Both the position numbers and the translations under genes were made by a program. The notes under the pieces are model-generated. The model made no database searches, was not told the origin of the DNA, and saw only the letters and a program-made list of their open reading frames with translations. A stretch of 64,000 nt of DNA from Xanthomonas sp. XNM01 (GTDB lineage Bacteria > Pseudomonadota > Gammaproteobacteria > Xanthomonadales > Xanthomonadaceae), in the NCBI RefSeq assembly GCF_014851915.1, contig NZ_JACVAP010000001.1:1178001-1242000 (forward strand), given 5' to 3'. This document shows positions 55,978 to 64,000 of the stretch, piece after piece (the first letter of the stretch is position 1; every line of letters starts with the position of its first letter).

Positions 55978-57819
55978 ATGGCGGTCGAAGGCGGCGCGGG
56001 CAGTGAACTGGTGAAGGTGGTCGCGCTGCTCGGCGCGGCGGTGGTGATGGTGCCGATCTTCCGAAGGCTGGGCCTGGGCTCGGTACTTGGCTATCTGGCC
56101 GCGGGCCTGATCATCGGCCCGTTCGGCTTCGGCTGGTTCTCAGATCCGCAGGCGATCCTGCACGTGGCCGAACTGGGCGTGGTGATGTTCCTGTTCGTGA
56201 TCGGCCTGGAGATGCGGCCCTCGCACCTGTGGAGCCTGCGTGGTGAGATCTTCGGCCTGGGCGCGCTGCAGATCGGCGTGTGCACGCTGGTGCTGACCGG
56301 CGTGGCCCTGCTGCTGGGCTTCAGCCCGCCGGTGGCCTTCGTCGGCGCGGCCGGCTTCGTGCTGACCTCGACCGCGATCGTGATGCAGCTGCTCAGCGAA
56401 CGCGGGGACATCGCCCTGCCGCGTGGGCAGAAGATCGTCTCGGTGCTGCTGTTCGAGGATCTGCTGATCGTGCCGCTGCTGGCGCTGGTCGCCTTCATGT
56501 CGCCGCTGCCCTCCGATACCGCCGAGGGCTCGCGCTGGATGGGCGTGCTGGTCGGCATCGGCGCGCTGGCCGGCCTGGTCGCCGCCGGCATCTGGCTGCT
56601 CAATCCGCTGTTCCGGCTGCTGGCCGCGGCCAAGGCGCGCGAGGTGATGACCGCCGCGGCGCTGCTGGTGGTGCTGGGCGCGGCGCTGCTGATGGACATC
56701 GGCGGGCTGTCGATGGCGATGGGCGCATTCCTGGCCGGCGTGCTGCTGTCCGAATCGACCTTCCGCCACCAGCTGGAAGCCGACATCGAGCCGTTCCGCG
56801 GGATCCTGCTGGGGCTGTTCTTCCTCGGCGTCGGCATGGCCCTGGACCTGGCCGTGGTCGCCGCGAACTGGCCGCTGATCGTCGCCGGCGTGCTGGCGAT
56901 GATGGCGGCCAAGGCGGCCTGCATCTACGCGGTCGCGCGGATCATGCGCAGCCCGCACGGCGAGGCGCTGGACCGGGCGGTGCTGATGGCCCAGGGCGGC
57001 GAGTTCGCCTTCGTGCTGTTCGCCGCGGCGCTGGCGGCCGGGGTGATCGACGCGACCATCAACGCCAACCTGACTGCGATCGTGGTGCTGTCGATGGCGC
57101 TGACCCCGCTGGTCGTCCTGGTGGTCAAGCGTTTCGTGCGCACCGCGCAGGCACCGTCGCTGGAAGGCGTGGACGTGGTCGACGGACAGTCCGGCAGCGT
57201 GCTGATCATCGGCTTCGGCCGCTTCGGCCAGGTGATGAGCCAGGCACTGCTGGCGCGCGATGTCGACGTGACCATCATCGACACCGACATCGAGATGATC
57301 CAGAGCGCCGGCGAGTTCGGGTTCAAGGTCTATTACGGCGACGGCACCCGGCTGGACGTGCTGCATGCCTCGGGCGCGCACACCGCACGCGCGATCGCCG
57401 TCTGCGTCGACAACCGCGCCGCGGCCAACCAGATCGCCGAACTGTGCGGGCACGAGTTCCCGCAGGCCAAGGTGCTGGTGCGTGCGTTCGACCGCGAGCA
57501 TGCGCTGGAACTGGTGGCGCTGGATGTCGAGTACCACATCCGCGAGACCTTCGAGTCGGCGGTGCGCTTCGGCCAGGCCGCACTGGAGGCGCTGGGCGTG
57601 GATGCCGAGGAGGCGGCCGCGGTGTCCGAGGAGGTGCGGCGACTGGATGGCGAGCGCTTCGACCTGGAAGTGGCGGCCGGCGATGTCCGTGCGGGACGTT
57701 CGCTGCTGATCGGCAACACCGCGCCGGCCACGCCGACGCCGTTCACCACGCCACGGCGGGCCTCGCGCCGGCTGGACGCCAGCGGCGCGGTCATCGTGGA
57801 GCCCGGCGAGCCTCGTTGA
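55978..57819 (+). CDS. Kef-type monovalent cation/proton antiporter (CPA2)
   Basis: A 613-residue protein. The N-terminal part (to about 380) has some 12-13 membrane helices with the CPA2 patterns LGYLAAGLIIGP and GLEMRPSHLWSLR. A cytoplasmic RCK/TrkA-N domain follows (GFGRFGQVMSQAL near 412), with an ordered C-terminal tail. It should exchange K+ (or Na+) for protons and may be gated by nucleotides or glutathione adducts, as in KefB and KefC. No KefF/KefG partner gene is adjacent. The ATG at 55978 has GGAGAAG upstream. Confidence 0.9.
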   Translation: MAVEGGAGSELVKVVALLGAAVVMVPIFRRLGLGSVLGYLAAGLIIGPFGFGWFSDPQAILHVAELGVVMFLFVIGLEMRPSHLWSLRGEIFGLGALQIGVCTLVLTGVALLLGFSPPVAFVGAAGFVLTSTAIVMQLLSERGDIALPRGQKIVSVLLFEDLLIVPLLALVAFMSPLPSDTAEGSRWMGVLVGIGALAGLVAAGIWLLNPLFRLLAAAKAREVMTAAALLVVLGAALLMDIGGLSMAMGAFLAGVLLSESTFRHQLEADIEPFRGILLGLFFLGVGMALDLAVVAANWPLIVAGVLAMMAAKAACIYAVARIMRSPHGEALDRAVLMAQGGEFAFVLFAAALAAGVIDATINANLTAIVVLSMALTPLVVLVVKRFVRTAQAPSLEGVDVVDGQSGSVLIIGFGRFGQVMSQALLARDVDVTIIDTDIEMIQSAGEFGFKVYYGDGTRLDVLHASGAHTARAIAVCVDNRAAANQIAELCGHEFPQAKVLVRAFDREHALELVALDVEYHIRETFESAVRFGQAALEALGVDAEEAAAVSEEVRRLDGERFDLEVAAGDVRAGRSLLIGNTAPATPTPFTTPRRASRRLDASGAVIVEPGEPR

Positions 57820-57825
57820 GATGGC

Positions 57826-57854
57826 GTCGCCGCGGCACGGGTCGCCGTGGCGAC
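57826..57854. terminator. Hairpin terminator between convergent genes
   Basis: Arms GTCGCCGCGGC and GCCGTGGCGAC form an 11-bp stem (one G-U pair) with a 7-nt loop between the antiporter and hydrolase stops. There is no U tract. Confidence 0.5.
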
Positions 57855-57873
57855 GGCGGCCGCACGGCAGCGA

Positions 57874-58662
57874 TCAGCGGAAGAACCCGATCAACGCCTG
57901 CGCGTAGCGCGGATCATCCGACAGGTCGTTGTGGCCTGCGGCGGGAAAGTCGACCACCTCGGCATGGGGCAGCACCGCGAGCAGGCGGTCGGTGTTGCCC
58001 GGCGGCACCACCGTGTCGCGGCCGGCACGCAGCACCAGCACCGGCCCGGCGTAATCCTGCAGCCAGGTCGACGACGGATAGCGCTCGCTGGCCAGCCAGC
58101 GCACCGGCAGCCACGGGTAGTGGGCCTGGCCGACCGCGGCGAGGCTGTCGAACGGGGTGATCAAGGCCAGCCGGTCGACCTCGCGCTGCGCGGCGACCCA
58201 GGCGGCGACCCCGCTGCCGAGGCTGCGCCCGACCACGCCGATCCGCCCGTCCGGATGTCTGCGGCGGACCTCGTCGTACACCGCCAGCGCATCGCCCAGC
58301 AGGGCCTGTTCGCCGGGCGTGCCATCGCTGGCGCCGTAGCCGGGGTGGGCGACCAGATAGACGCTGCGGCCCTCGAACCAGGCCGCGAACGGCCCGCGCC
58401 AGCCCTCGATCCGCTCGGCGTTGCCGCCGAAGTAGAGCAGGGCGTCATGCCGGCCGGGATCGACGGTCCAGCCGCGCAGGGTGACCGCCGGCCCGCGTTC
58501 CAGGGCGAAATCGGTGCCGTCGACCGCGGCCCGGGTCAGGCCCGGGTGGTAGATCATGGCGCGCTGCTGGGTGTACAGCAGCGCGCAGATCGCGGCGTAG
58601 CCGAGGACGACGATGCCGAGCGCGACGGCCAGCACGCGCAGGCTCCGGCGCCGTTCAGCCAT
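57874..58662 (-). CDS. Membrane-anchored alpha/beta hydrolase
   Basis: A 262-residue protein with an N-terminal membrane helix (about 10-30) and one alpha/beta-hydrolase domain. The nucleophile elbow GRSLGSG holds the catalytic Ser, the RAGRDTVVPP segment the Asp and the AAGHNDL segment the His. The form is like the E. coli YfhR / human ABHD13 group. Substrate unknown. It overlaps the DUF1244 gene by 8 bp. Confidence 0.86.
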   Translation of the reverse strand: MAERRRSLRVLAVALGIVVLGYAAICALLYTQQRAMIYHPGLTRAAVDGTDFALERGPAVTLRGWTVDPGRHDALLYFGGNAERIEGWRGPFAAWFEGRSVYLVAHPGYGASDGTPGEQALLGDALAVYDEVRRRHPDGRIGVVGRSLGSGVAAWVAAQREVDRLALITPFDSLAAVGQAHYPWLPVRWLASERYPSSTWLQDYAGPVLVLRAGRDTVVPPGNTDRLLAVLPHAEVVDFPAAGHNDLSDDPRYAQALIGFFR

Positions 58663-58957
58663 GGCGCTGGAGCGCGGCCTCGAACGCGGCCAGCTGCTCG
58701 GGCGTGGCGTCCTGCTGGTGCAGCGCCTTCCACTCGGCGAAGGGCATGCCGTAGACGCGTTCGCGGGCCTGCTCCTTGTCCAGCGCGATGCCGGCCTCGG
58801 CCGCGGCCTCGCGGTACCAGTCGCCCAGGCAGTTGCGGCAGAAGCCGGCCAGGATCATCAGGTCGATGTTCTGCACGTCCGGGCGCTGCACGTTCAGGTG
58901 GTCCAGCAGGCGGCGGAAGGCGGCGGCCTCGATCCGGGTGATGGTGTCGTCCTGCAT
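58655..58957 (-). CDS. DUF1244-family small protein
   Basis: A 100-residue soluble protein of the DUF1244 family. The segment [25 protein letters not shown], with its CRNC pair and WY, and the [13 protein letters not shown] end are diagnostic. The role is unknown. It overlaps the start of the hydrolase gene by 8 bp and is divergent from folD. Confidence 0.9.
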   Translation of the reverse strand: MQDDTITRIEAAAFRRLLDHLNVQRPDVQNIDLMILAGFCRNCLGDWYREAAAEAGIALDKEQARERVYGMPFAEWKALHQQDATPEQLAAFEAALQRHG

Positions 58958-59030
58958 GCGTGGCTATCTCGGGGGAGTGGAAATCGGGGACAATGGCCGA
59001 CTCTACACCGTCGCCACACCCCCGATCCCG

Positions 59031-59888
59031 ATGACCGCACGCATCCTCGATGGCCGCCGCGTGGCCGAAGACCTGCTCGATGAACTCAAGGTCCGCGTCG
59101 ATGCGCGGCTGGAGCGCGGCCTCTCGCGGCCCGGTCTGGCGGTGGTGCTGGTCGGCGAGGATCCGGCCTCGGCCGTGTACGTGCGCAACAAGCGCCGTGC
59201 CGCCGAGAAGGTCGGCATCGAGGCGTTCGACTACGACCTGCCGGCCGGCACCTCCGAGGCCGAGATTCTGGCCCTGATCGACCAGCTCAATGCCGATCCG
59301 AAGATCCACGGCATCCTGGTCCAGCTGCCGTTGCCGGGCATTCCGGACGCGACCGCGCTGATCCACCGGATCGATCCGCGCAAGGATGTCGACGGCTTCC
59401 ATCCGGAGAACGTCGGCCATCTGGCGCTGCGCCAGTTCGGCCTGCGACCGTGCACGCCGCGCGGGATCATGACCCTGCTGGCCCATACCGACCGCCCGGT
59501 GCGCGGCCGCAACGCGACCATCGTCGGGGTCAGCAACCATGTCGGCCGGCCGATGGGGCTGGAGCTGCTGATCGCAGGCTGCACCGTGACCAGCTGCCAC
59601 AAGTTCACCCCGGCCGACGTGCTGGAACAGGCGGTGCGCAACGCCGACATCCTGGTGGTCGCGGTCGGCCGGCCGGGCATCGTGCCGGGCGAGTGGGTCA
59701 AGCCGGGCGCCGTGGTGATCGACGTCGGCATCAACCGGATCGAGGACGGCCGCCTGGTCGGTGACGTCGGCTTCGATGCCGCCGCCGAACGCGCGGCCTG
59801 GATCACGCCGGTGCCGGGTGGCGTCGGCCCGATGACCGTGGCCACGCTGATGCAGAACACCATCGAGGCGGTGGAAGCGGCCGGCTGA
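59031..59888 (+). CDS. folD: Methylenetetrahydrofolate dehydrogenase/cyclohydrolase
   Basis: A 285-residue bifunctional enzyme of one-carbon metabolism: it oxidises methylene-THF with NADP+ and hydrolyses methenyl-THF to formyl-THF. The motifs [14 protein letters not shown] (catalytic Lys), [34 protein letters not shown] and [11 protein letters not shown] are all present. Confidence 0.97.
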   Translation: MTARILDGRRVAEDLLDELKVRVDARLERGLSRPGLAVVLVGEDPASAVYVRNKRRAAEKVGIEAFDYDLPAGTSEAEILALIDQLNADPKIHGILVQLPLPGIPDATALIHRIDPRKDVDGFHPENVGHLALRQFGLRPCTPRGIMTLLAHTDRPVRGRNATIVGVSNHVGRPMGLELLIAGCTVTSCHKFTPADVLEQAVRNADILVVAVGRPGIVPGEWVKPGAVVIDVGINRIEDGRLVGDVGFDAAAERAAWITPVPGGVGPMTVATLMQNTIEAVEAAG

Positions 59889-59953
59889 ACGCGCCCCGCA
59901 TACCTCGCGCAGTCGCGCATCGCGGCGGCTTCACGACGCACTGAAGATACTGA

Positions 59954-59981
59954 CCGCATTCCGGTAACTACACCGATGCGG
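59954..59981. repeat. Inverted repeat upstream of the oxidase operon
   Basis: CCGCAT and ATGCGG, with inner CGGT and ACCG, form a 10-bp dyad with a 2-nt bulge. It ends 18 bp before the subunit II start and could be a regulator site or an mRNA hairpin. Confidence 0.45.
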
Positions 59982-59998
59982 CGACTGCGACGCAGGCC

Positions 59999-60745
59999 GT
60001 GTCGTGGTCGAGGAGGGTGTGTCCCATCGTTGCGTCCCCGCGTCTTCGCGCACTGCTCTGTCCGGCCGCGACGCTGATCCTGTGCGCCTGCAGCGCGTCC
60101 GGGCCGCAATCGGCCCTCGACCCGGCCGGCCCGGCCGCGGCGGCGATCGCACGCAGCTGGTGGCTGATGTTCTGGGCCGCGCTGGCGATCTGGACCCTGG
60201 TGGTGGCGCTGGTGCTGATGGGCATGCAGCGCGCACGCGGCATGACCGCCAGTGGAGGGCGCCGCCTGATCGTGATCGGCGGGCTGGTGCTGCCGGTCGT
60301 GCTGCTGGCGGCGCTGCTGGTGTACGGCACGCTGACCAGCGACCGAGTGACCGGACGCGGCGCCGAGGTGGACCACGTGGTCGCGGTCAGCGCGCGGCAA
60401 TGGCAGTGGGACTTCGTCTACCTCGATGACGCCGGCCAGCCGCTGGCCACCTCGACCGACGTGCTGGCGATGCCGCTGGGCGGCATGGTCGAGTTCCGCA
60501 TCGACAGCGCCGACGTGATCCACAGTTTCTGGATCCCGCGCCTGGGCGGCAAGATCGATGCGATTCCCGGGCGCACCAACGTGCTGCGCCTGCGTGCCGA
60601 TGCGGCCGGCCCGATGCGCGGCCAGTGCGCAGAGTTCTGCGGGCTGGACCACGCGCTGATGGCGTTCGAGGTGCGGGTGCTGGAGGCCGACGCGTATGCG
60701 GCCTGGCTGCGGGAGCATGCGATCGGACAGGGAGGTGCCCGATGA
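59999..60745 (+). CDS. coxB: Cytochrome c oxidase subunit II, lipoprotein
   Basis: A 248-residue subunit that accepts electrons from cytochrome c through CuA. The signal peptide ends in an LCAC lipobox, two membrane helices follow (about 50-75 and 88-110), and the CuA ligands are all present: His175 (VIHSFW), Cys210, Cys214, His218 and Met221. There is no haem c domain. The start is uncertain: GTG at 59999 or 60017, while the best ribosome site (GAGGAGG, 60010-60016) would fit an in-frame ATC at 60026. The stop overlaps the next gene by ATGA. Confidence 0.9.
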   Translation: MSWSRRVCPIVASPRLRALLCPAATLILCACSASGPQSALDPAGPAAAAIARSWWLMFWAALAIWTLVVALVLMGMQRARGMTASGGRRLIVIGGLVLPVVLLAALLVYGTLTSDRVTGRGAEVDHVVAVSARQWQWDFVYLDDAGQPLATSTDVLAMPLGGMVEFRIDSADVIHSFWIPRLGGKIDAIPGRTNVLRLRADAAGPMRGQCAEFCGLDHALMAFEVRVLEADAYAAWLREHAIGQGGAR

Positions 60746-63273
60746 CGGTCCCTGTGGACAGCGGCGTGCGCGGCCCGCATGACGCGGAGCGCCTGCGCCT
60801 GCGCCTGCTCGATCGCATCTGGTCCAACGCACCGGGCTGGAAGGGGCAGCTGACCGCGGTCAACCACAGCACCGTGGCGATACGCTTCATCCTGACCGGG
60901 TTCGCCTTCATGGTGATCGGCGGCGCGCTGTCGATGTTCATCCGCCTGCAGCTGGCATGGCCGGGCAACGAGGTGCTCGACCCGCAGCGCTACGCGCAGT
61001 TCGTGACCCTGCACGGCACGACGATGATGTTCCTGTTCGCGGTGCCGGTGCTGGAAGGCTTCGCGATGTACCTGCTGCCGAAGATGCTCGGCGCGCGCGA
61101 CCTGCCGTTCCCGCGCCTGGGCGCGTTTGGCTACTGGTGCTATCTGTTCGGCGGCCTGTTCCTGTATTCGAGCCTGCTGTTCGACGCGGCGCCGGATGGC
61201 GGCTGGTTCATGTACGTGCCGCTGACCGATGCCACGTTCTCGCCCGGGCGCGGCCCGGATTTCTGGCTGGTCGGGGTGACCTTCGCCGAGATCTCGGCGG
61301 TGGCCGCGGCGGTCGAGCTGATCGTCGCGGTGCTGATCACCCGCGCGCCGGGCATGGATCTGCGACGGATGCCGCTGTTCGCGTGGGCGGTGCTGGTGAC
61401 CGCCTTCATGATCGCGTTCGGCTTCCCGCCGCTGATCCTCGGCAGCATCCTGCTGGAGATCCAGCGCGCATTCGGCTTCGCCTTCTTCGATGTCGCCCGC
61501 GGCGGTGACCCGCTGCTGTGGCAGCACCTGTTCTGGCTGTTCGGGCACCCGGAGGTGTACATCATCTTCCTGCCGGCGGCGGGCATGGTCTCGATGATCG
61601 TGCCGACGTTCGCGCGGCGGCCGGTGGTGGGCTACCTGTGGATCGTGCTGGCGCTGGTGTCGACCGGCTTCCTGAGTTTCGGCCTGTGGGTGCACCACAT
61701 GTTCGCGGTCGGCATCCCGCTGCTGGCGCTGGCGTTCTTCAGCGCGGCGAGCATGGCGGTGGCCGTGCCCAGCGGCATCCAGGTGTTCGCGTGGATCGCC
61801 ACGCTGTGGTCGGGCCGGCCCTGGCTGCGGCTGCCGATGCTGCATCTGGTCGGCTTCTTCGTGGTGTTCGTGCTCGGCGGGCTGACCGGGGTGATGCTGG
61901 CCTTCGTGCCGTTCGACTGGCAGGCGCACGACAGCCATTTCGTTGTCGCGCACCTGCATTACGTGCTGATCGGCGGGCTGATGTTCCCGTTGTTCGCCGG
62001 CCTGTACTACTGGCTGCCGCTGGCCAGCGGGCGGATGCCGTCGGAGAGCATCGGCCGTACTGCGTTCTGGCTGGTGTTCGTCGGCTTCAACCTGACCTTC
62101 CTGCCGATGCACCTGACCGGCCTGATGGGCCTGCCGCGGCGCGTGCAGGATTACCCGATGGAGCTGGGGGTGCACTGGCTGAACCTGGTCTCGACAGCGG
62201 CCGGCTTCGCACTGGCGGTGGGCATGGTCGCGATCCTGGTCGATGCGGCGCTGTGTTTCCGCCATGGCCGGCGCGCCAGCGCCAATCCCTGGCAGGCCGG
62301 CACCCTGGAGTGGGCGCTGCCGCAGCCGGTGCCGGCCTACAACTTCGCTTCGGTGCCCGAGGTGCGCGACCGGTATCCGCTGTGGGACGACCCGCCGCTG
62401 GCCGCGCGTACGGCGGGCACCGACGGCCTGCTCGGCGATGCGGCGCACGGGCGCCGCGAGATGCTCGGCACCGGCCTGCTGACCGCCGAGCCGGAGCAGG
62501 TGATCCGCCTGTCGAGCTCGAGCTGGCAGCCGCTGATCGCCGCGTTGGCGATCGCCGCGCTGCTGGCCTGCTTCCTCGCCAAGTGGTATGTCGCCGCCGC
62601 GCTGTTGTTGCTGCCGCTGCTGGCCTGCCTGCTGGTCTGGGCCTGGACCACCGGCGACCGCCACGCGGCACCGCGGCTGTCCGCCACGCCGTCGCTCGCG
62701 CTGCCGGTGCAGTACGCCAGCCGCAACGCACCGGGCTGGTGGGCGCTGGTGTCGAGCCTGCTGATCGATGGGTCACTGTTCGCCTCGCTGGTGTTCGCCT
62801 ATTTCTACCTGTGGCTGGGCACGCCGGCATGGCCACCGCCGGGGATGTCCGCCGGGGCTGGCTTGTCCGGATGGGTCGCGCTGGGCCTGATGGCGGCATG
62901 CTGGCCGCTGGCCGCGGTGTCGATGCGGGCGTTGCGCGCCGGCCGGGGCGGTACCGCCATGCTCTGGCTGCTGGCGACGCTGGCGCCTGCGGTCGGGTTC
63001 CTCGCGCTGCATCTGCCGCTGGTGTCGTCGCTGGTGGGCGCGCCGTCGGGTCATGCGTACGCGTCGGTGGTGTGGACGCTGGCCGGCTTCCACGCGGTGC
63101 ACGTCGGCGTGGCGATGCTCATCGCCGCGTTCGTGGCCGCGCGGCTGCACCGCCGGCACGTCGACGCGGCGCGCCCGCTGGAACTGCGCATCGCCGTCGC
63201 CTTCTGGCGCTATACGGTCGGGCAGGGCGTGGTGATGTGGGCGGTGATCCACCTGTTCCCGGGGGCGCTGTGA
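60742..63273 (+). CDS. ctaD: Cytochrome c oxidase, fused subunits I and III
   Basis: An 843-residue fusion. The N-terminal part is subunit I of a haem-copper oxidase with all metal ligands: His91 (TLHGTTM), HPEVY, HH in WVHHMF and the HLH pair in VVAHLHYV. The Glu and Tyr of GHPEVY mark a type A1 enzyme. From about residue 650 it continues as subunit III (PGWWALVSSLLIDG... to the end). It reduces oxygen to water and pumps protons. It is coupled by overlap to subunit II and to the following membrane protein. Confidence 0.94.
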   Translation: MTVPVDSGVRGPHDAERLRLRLLDRIWSNAPGWKGQLTAVNHSTVAIRFILTGFAFMVIGGALSMFIRLQLAWPGNEVLDPQRYAQFVTLHGTTMMFLFAVPVLEGFAMYLLPKMLGARDLPFPRLGAFGYWCYLFGGLFLYSSLLFDAAPDGGWFMYVPLTDATFSPGRGPDFWLVGVTFAEISAVAAAVELIVAVLITRAPGMDLRRMPLFAWAVLVTAFMIAFGFPPLILGSILLEIQRAFGFAFFDVARGGDPLLWQHLFWLFGHPEVYIIFLPAAGMVSMIVPTFARRPVVGYLWIVLALVSTGFLSFGLWVHHMFAVGIPLLALAFFSAASMAVAVPSGIQVFAWIATLWSGRPWLRLPMLHLVGFFVVFVLGGLTGVMLAFVPFDWQAHDSHFVVAHLHYVLIGGLMFPLFAGLYYWLPLASGRMPSESIGRTAFWLVFVGFNLTFLPMHLTGLMGLPRRVQDYPMELGVHWLNLVSTAAGFALAVGMVAILVDAALCFRHGRRASANPWQAGTLEWALPQPVPAYNFASVPEVRDRYPLWDDPPLAARTAGTDGLLGDAAHGRREMLGTGLLTAEPEQVIRLSSSSWQPLIAALAIAALLACFLAKWYVAAALLLLPLLACLLVWAWTTGDRHAAPRLSATPSLALPVQYASRNAPGWWALVSSLLIDGSLFASLVFAYFYLWLGTPAWPPPGMSAGAGLSGWVALGLMAACWPLAAVSMRALRAGRGGTAMLWLLATLAPAVGFLALHLPLVSSLVGAPSGHAYASVVWTLAGFHAVHVGVAMLIAAFVAARLHRRHVDAARPLELRIAVAFWRYTVGQGVVMWAVIHLFPGAL

Positions 63274-63623
63274 TGCTGCAGGCGATCGCACCCTGGCGGC
63301 TGGTGGGCCTGGCGGCGCCGATGGCGGTGTGGGCGCTGCATTTCGTCGTGGTCTACAGCCTGCAGGGCCTGGGCTGCGTCGAGGGCTGGAACCAGACGCT
63401 GCTGACCACGCTCCTGCTTGCGCTGACCGTGGCGGCGCTGCTGGTGATCGCCTGGCTCGGCCTGCGCGCGCGCCGCGCCGCGGTGGCCGGTGCGGGTCCG
63501 TGCGACGCGGTGCAGCGCCGCCGGCACTTCCTGTCGCTGGCCACCGCGCTGGTCGCGCTGCTGTCGCTGGTCGCAGTGGTCTTCACCACGATTCCGATCC
63601 TGTTGCTGCGGCCCTGCGCCTGA
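63273..63623 (+). CDS. Small membrane protein of the oxidase operon
   Basis: A 116-residue protein with three hydrophobic helices (about 10-28, 38-60 and 85-110) that I do not recognise by family. It overlaps the stop of the fused oxidase subunit and is followed after 9 bp by the DUF2231 gene. Position suggests an assembly or accessory role for the oxidase. Confidence 0.8.
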   Translation: MLQAIAPWRLVGLAAPMAVWALHFVVVYSLQGLGCVEGWNQTLLTTLLLALTVAALLVIAWLGLRARRAAVAGAGPCDAVQRRRHFLSLATALVALLSLVAVVFTTIPILLLRPCA

Positions 63624-63632
63624 GGAGCATCG

Positions 63633-64000
63633 ATGCGCAAGAGCCTGAAACAACCCGTCCCCAAGGAACGCAGCAGCACCGTGTCGAGTGCGGTCGCGAT
63701 CCGGCAGCATCCACTGCATCCGATGTTGGTGGTCTATCCGATCGCCTGCCTGAGCCTGCTGCCGGTCAGCGACCTGGCCCTGCTGTGGACCGGCACGCCG
63801 TTCTGGGGACAGGTGTCGCTGCTGCTGAACATGGTCGGGCTGGGGGGCGGGCTGGTCGCGGCGATCGTGGGGACCTGCGACATGCTGCTGATCCGCGTCG
63901 CGCGCCGGCATGTGTCGGTATGGAGCCACGCCATCGCCGCGGTGATGCTGCTGGCGGTCTCGGCCGCCGGCGTGCGCCTGCGCATGGCCGATGCGGTGGA
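63633..64000 (+). CDS. DUF2231-family membrane protein, 5' part
   Basis: The first 122 residues run off the right edge. After a basic N-terminus comes HPLHPMLVVYPIACLSLLPVSDL, the DUF2231 signature with two His, then further helices. Such proteins are often found with alternative oxidases and may bind haem or help assembly; the role is not established. The start ATG at 63633 follows the preceding stop by 9 bp, with a GAGGAG ribosome site. Confidence 0.85.
   Translation, partial: MRKSLKQPVPKERSSTVSSAVAIRQHPLHPMLVVYPIACLSLLPVSDLALLWTGTPFWGQVSLLLNMVGLGGGLVAAIVGTCDMLLIRVARRHVSVWSHAIAAVMLLAVSAAGVRLRMADAV

Overview
The window is about 64 kb of high-GC (roughly two thirds G+C) chromosomal DNA from a gammaproteobacterium, most probably a member of the Lysobacteraceae/Xanthomonadaceae (Lysobacter, Luteimonas or Xanthomonas type). 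The reasons are the gene orders cmk-rpsA-ihfB-lapA-lapB and ndk-rlmN-pilF-rodZ-yfgM-bamB-der, the 41-residue zinc-free form of ribosomal protein L36, MoeB with an N-terminal rhodanese domain, and one GTAG-type REP element of the kind known from Stenotrophomonas and Xanthomonas. No tRNA, rRNA, CRISPR array, prophage or insertion sequence was seen. Most of the window is dense core genome.

Layout. 1-9.3 kb: the 5' part of an acetoacetyl-CoA reductase gene (phaB, running off the left edge), gluQ, htpX with a heat-shock-like promoter, a minus-strand cluster of mostly exported proteins (M14 peptidase, endonuclease/exonuclease/phosphatase-fold protein, DJ-1/PfpI protein, MliC-like lipoprotein), a POT peptide transporter, a rhomboid protease, and two tandem paralogous small proteins of unknown function. 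9.5-19.7 kb: a small GNAT protein, a DUF3298-type lipoprotein, a cyclopropane fatty acid synthase, an M3 oligopeptidase lipoprotein, ferredoxin-NADP reductase, a PQQ-type sugar dehydrogenase, an ABC exporter and a pair of monohaem cytochromes c. 20.1-27.9 kb: a three-gene RND efflux operon with one adaptor and two different permeases. 28.4-32.5 kb: a TraB/GumN-family membrane protein, the agmatine-to-putrescine genes aguB and aguA, a small exported protein and rpmJ.

32.7-40.9 kb: cmk, rpsA and ihfB, then lapA/lapB (control of lipopolysaccharide synthesis), a WecA-type initiating glycosyltransferase, a WbpM/CapD-type nucleotide-sugar dehydratase and galU, so this block joins translation, nucleoid and envelope polysaccharide genes. 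41.1-45.4 kb: a fatty-acid beta-oxidation operon (PsrA-like TetR regulator, a trifunctional-type protein with swapped domain order, thiolase) with a PsrA-box-like operator in front. 45.7-54.1 kb: ndk, rlmN, pilF, rodZ-like, yfgM-like, bamB and der, running into mobA and moeA. 54.7-64.0 kb: moeB with rhodanese domain, a Kef-type cation/proton antiporter, an alpha/beta hydrolase with a DUF1244 protein, folD, and an alternative haem-copper oxidase operon (subunit II lipoprotein, fused subunit I-III, a small membrane protein and a DUF2231 protein cut by the right edge).

The most notable non-coding signals are a cluster of three DnaA-box-like sequences between two convergent genes (12046-12091), the PsrA-type operator (45438-45459), a GTAG REP (54258-54279), and terminator-like hairpins in the leaders of rpsA and ndk and between aguA and aguB. 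No clearly new multi-gene system was found. The best candidates for undescribed biology are the paired small proteins at 8.8-9.3 kb and the DnaA-box cluster.
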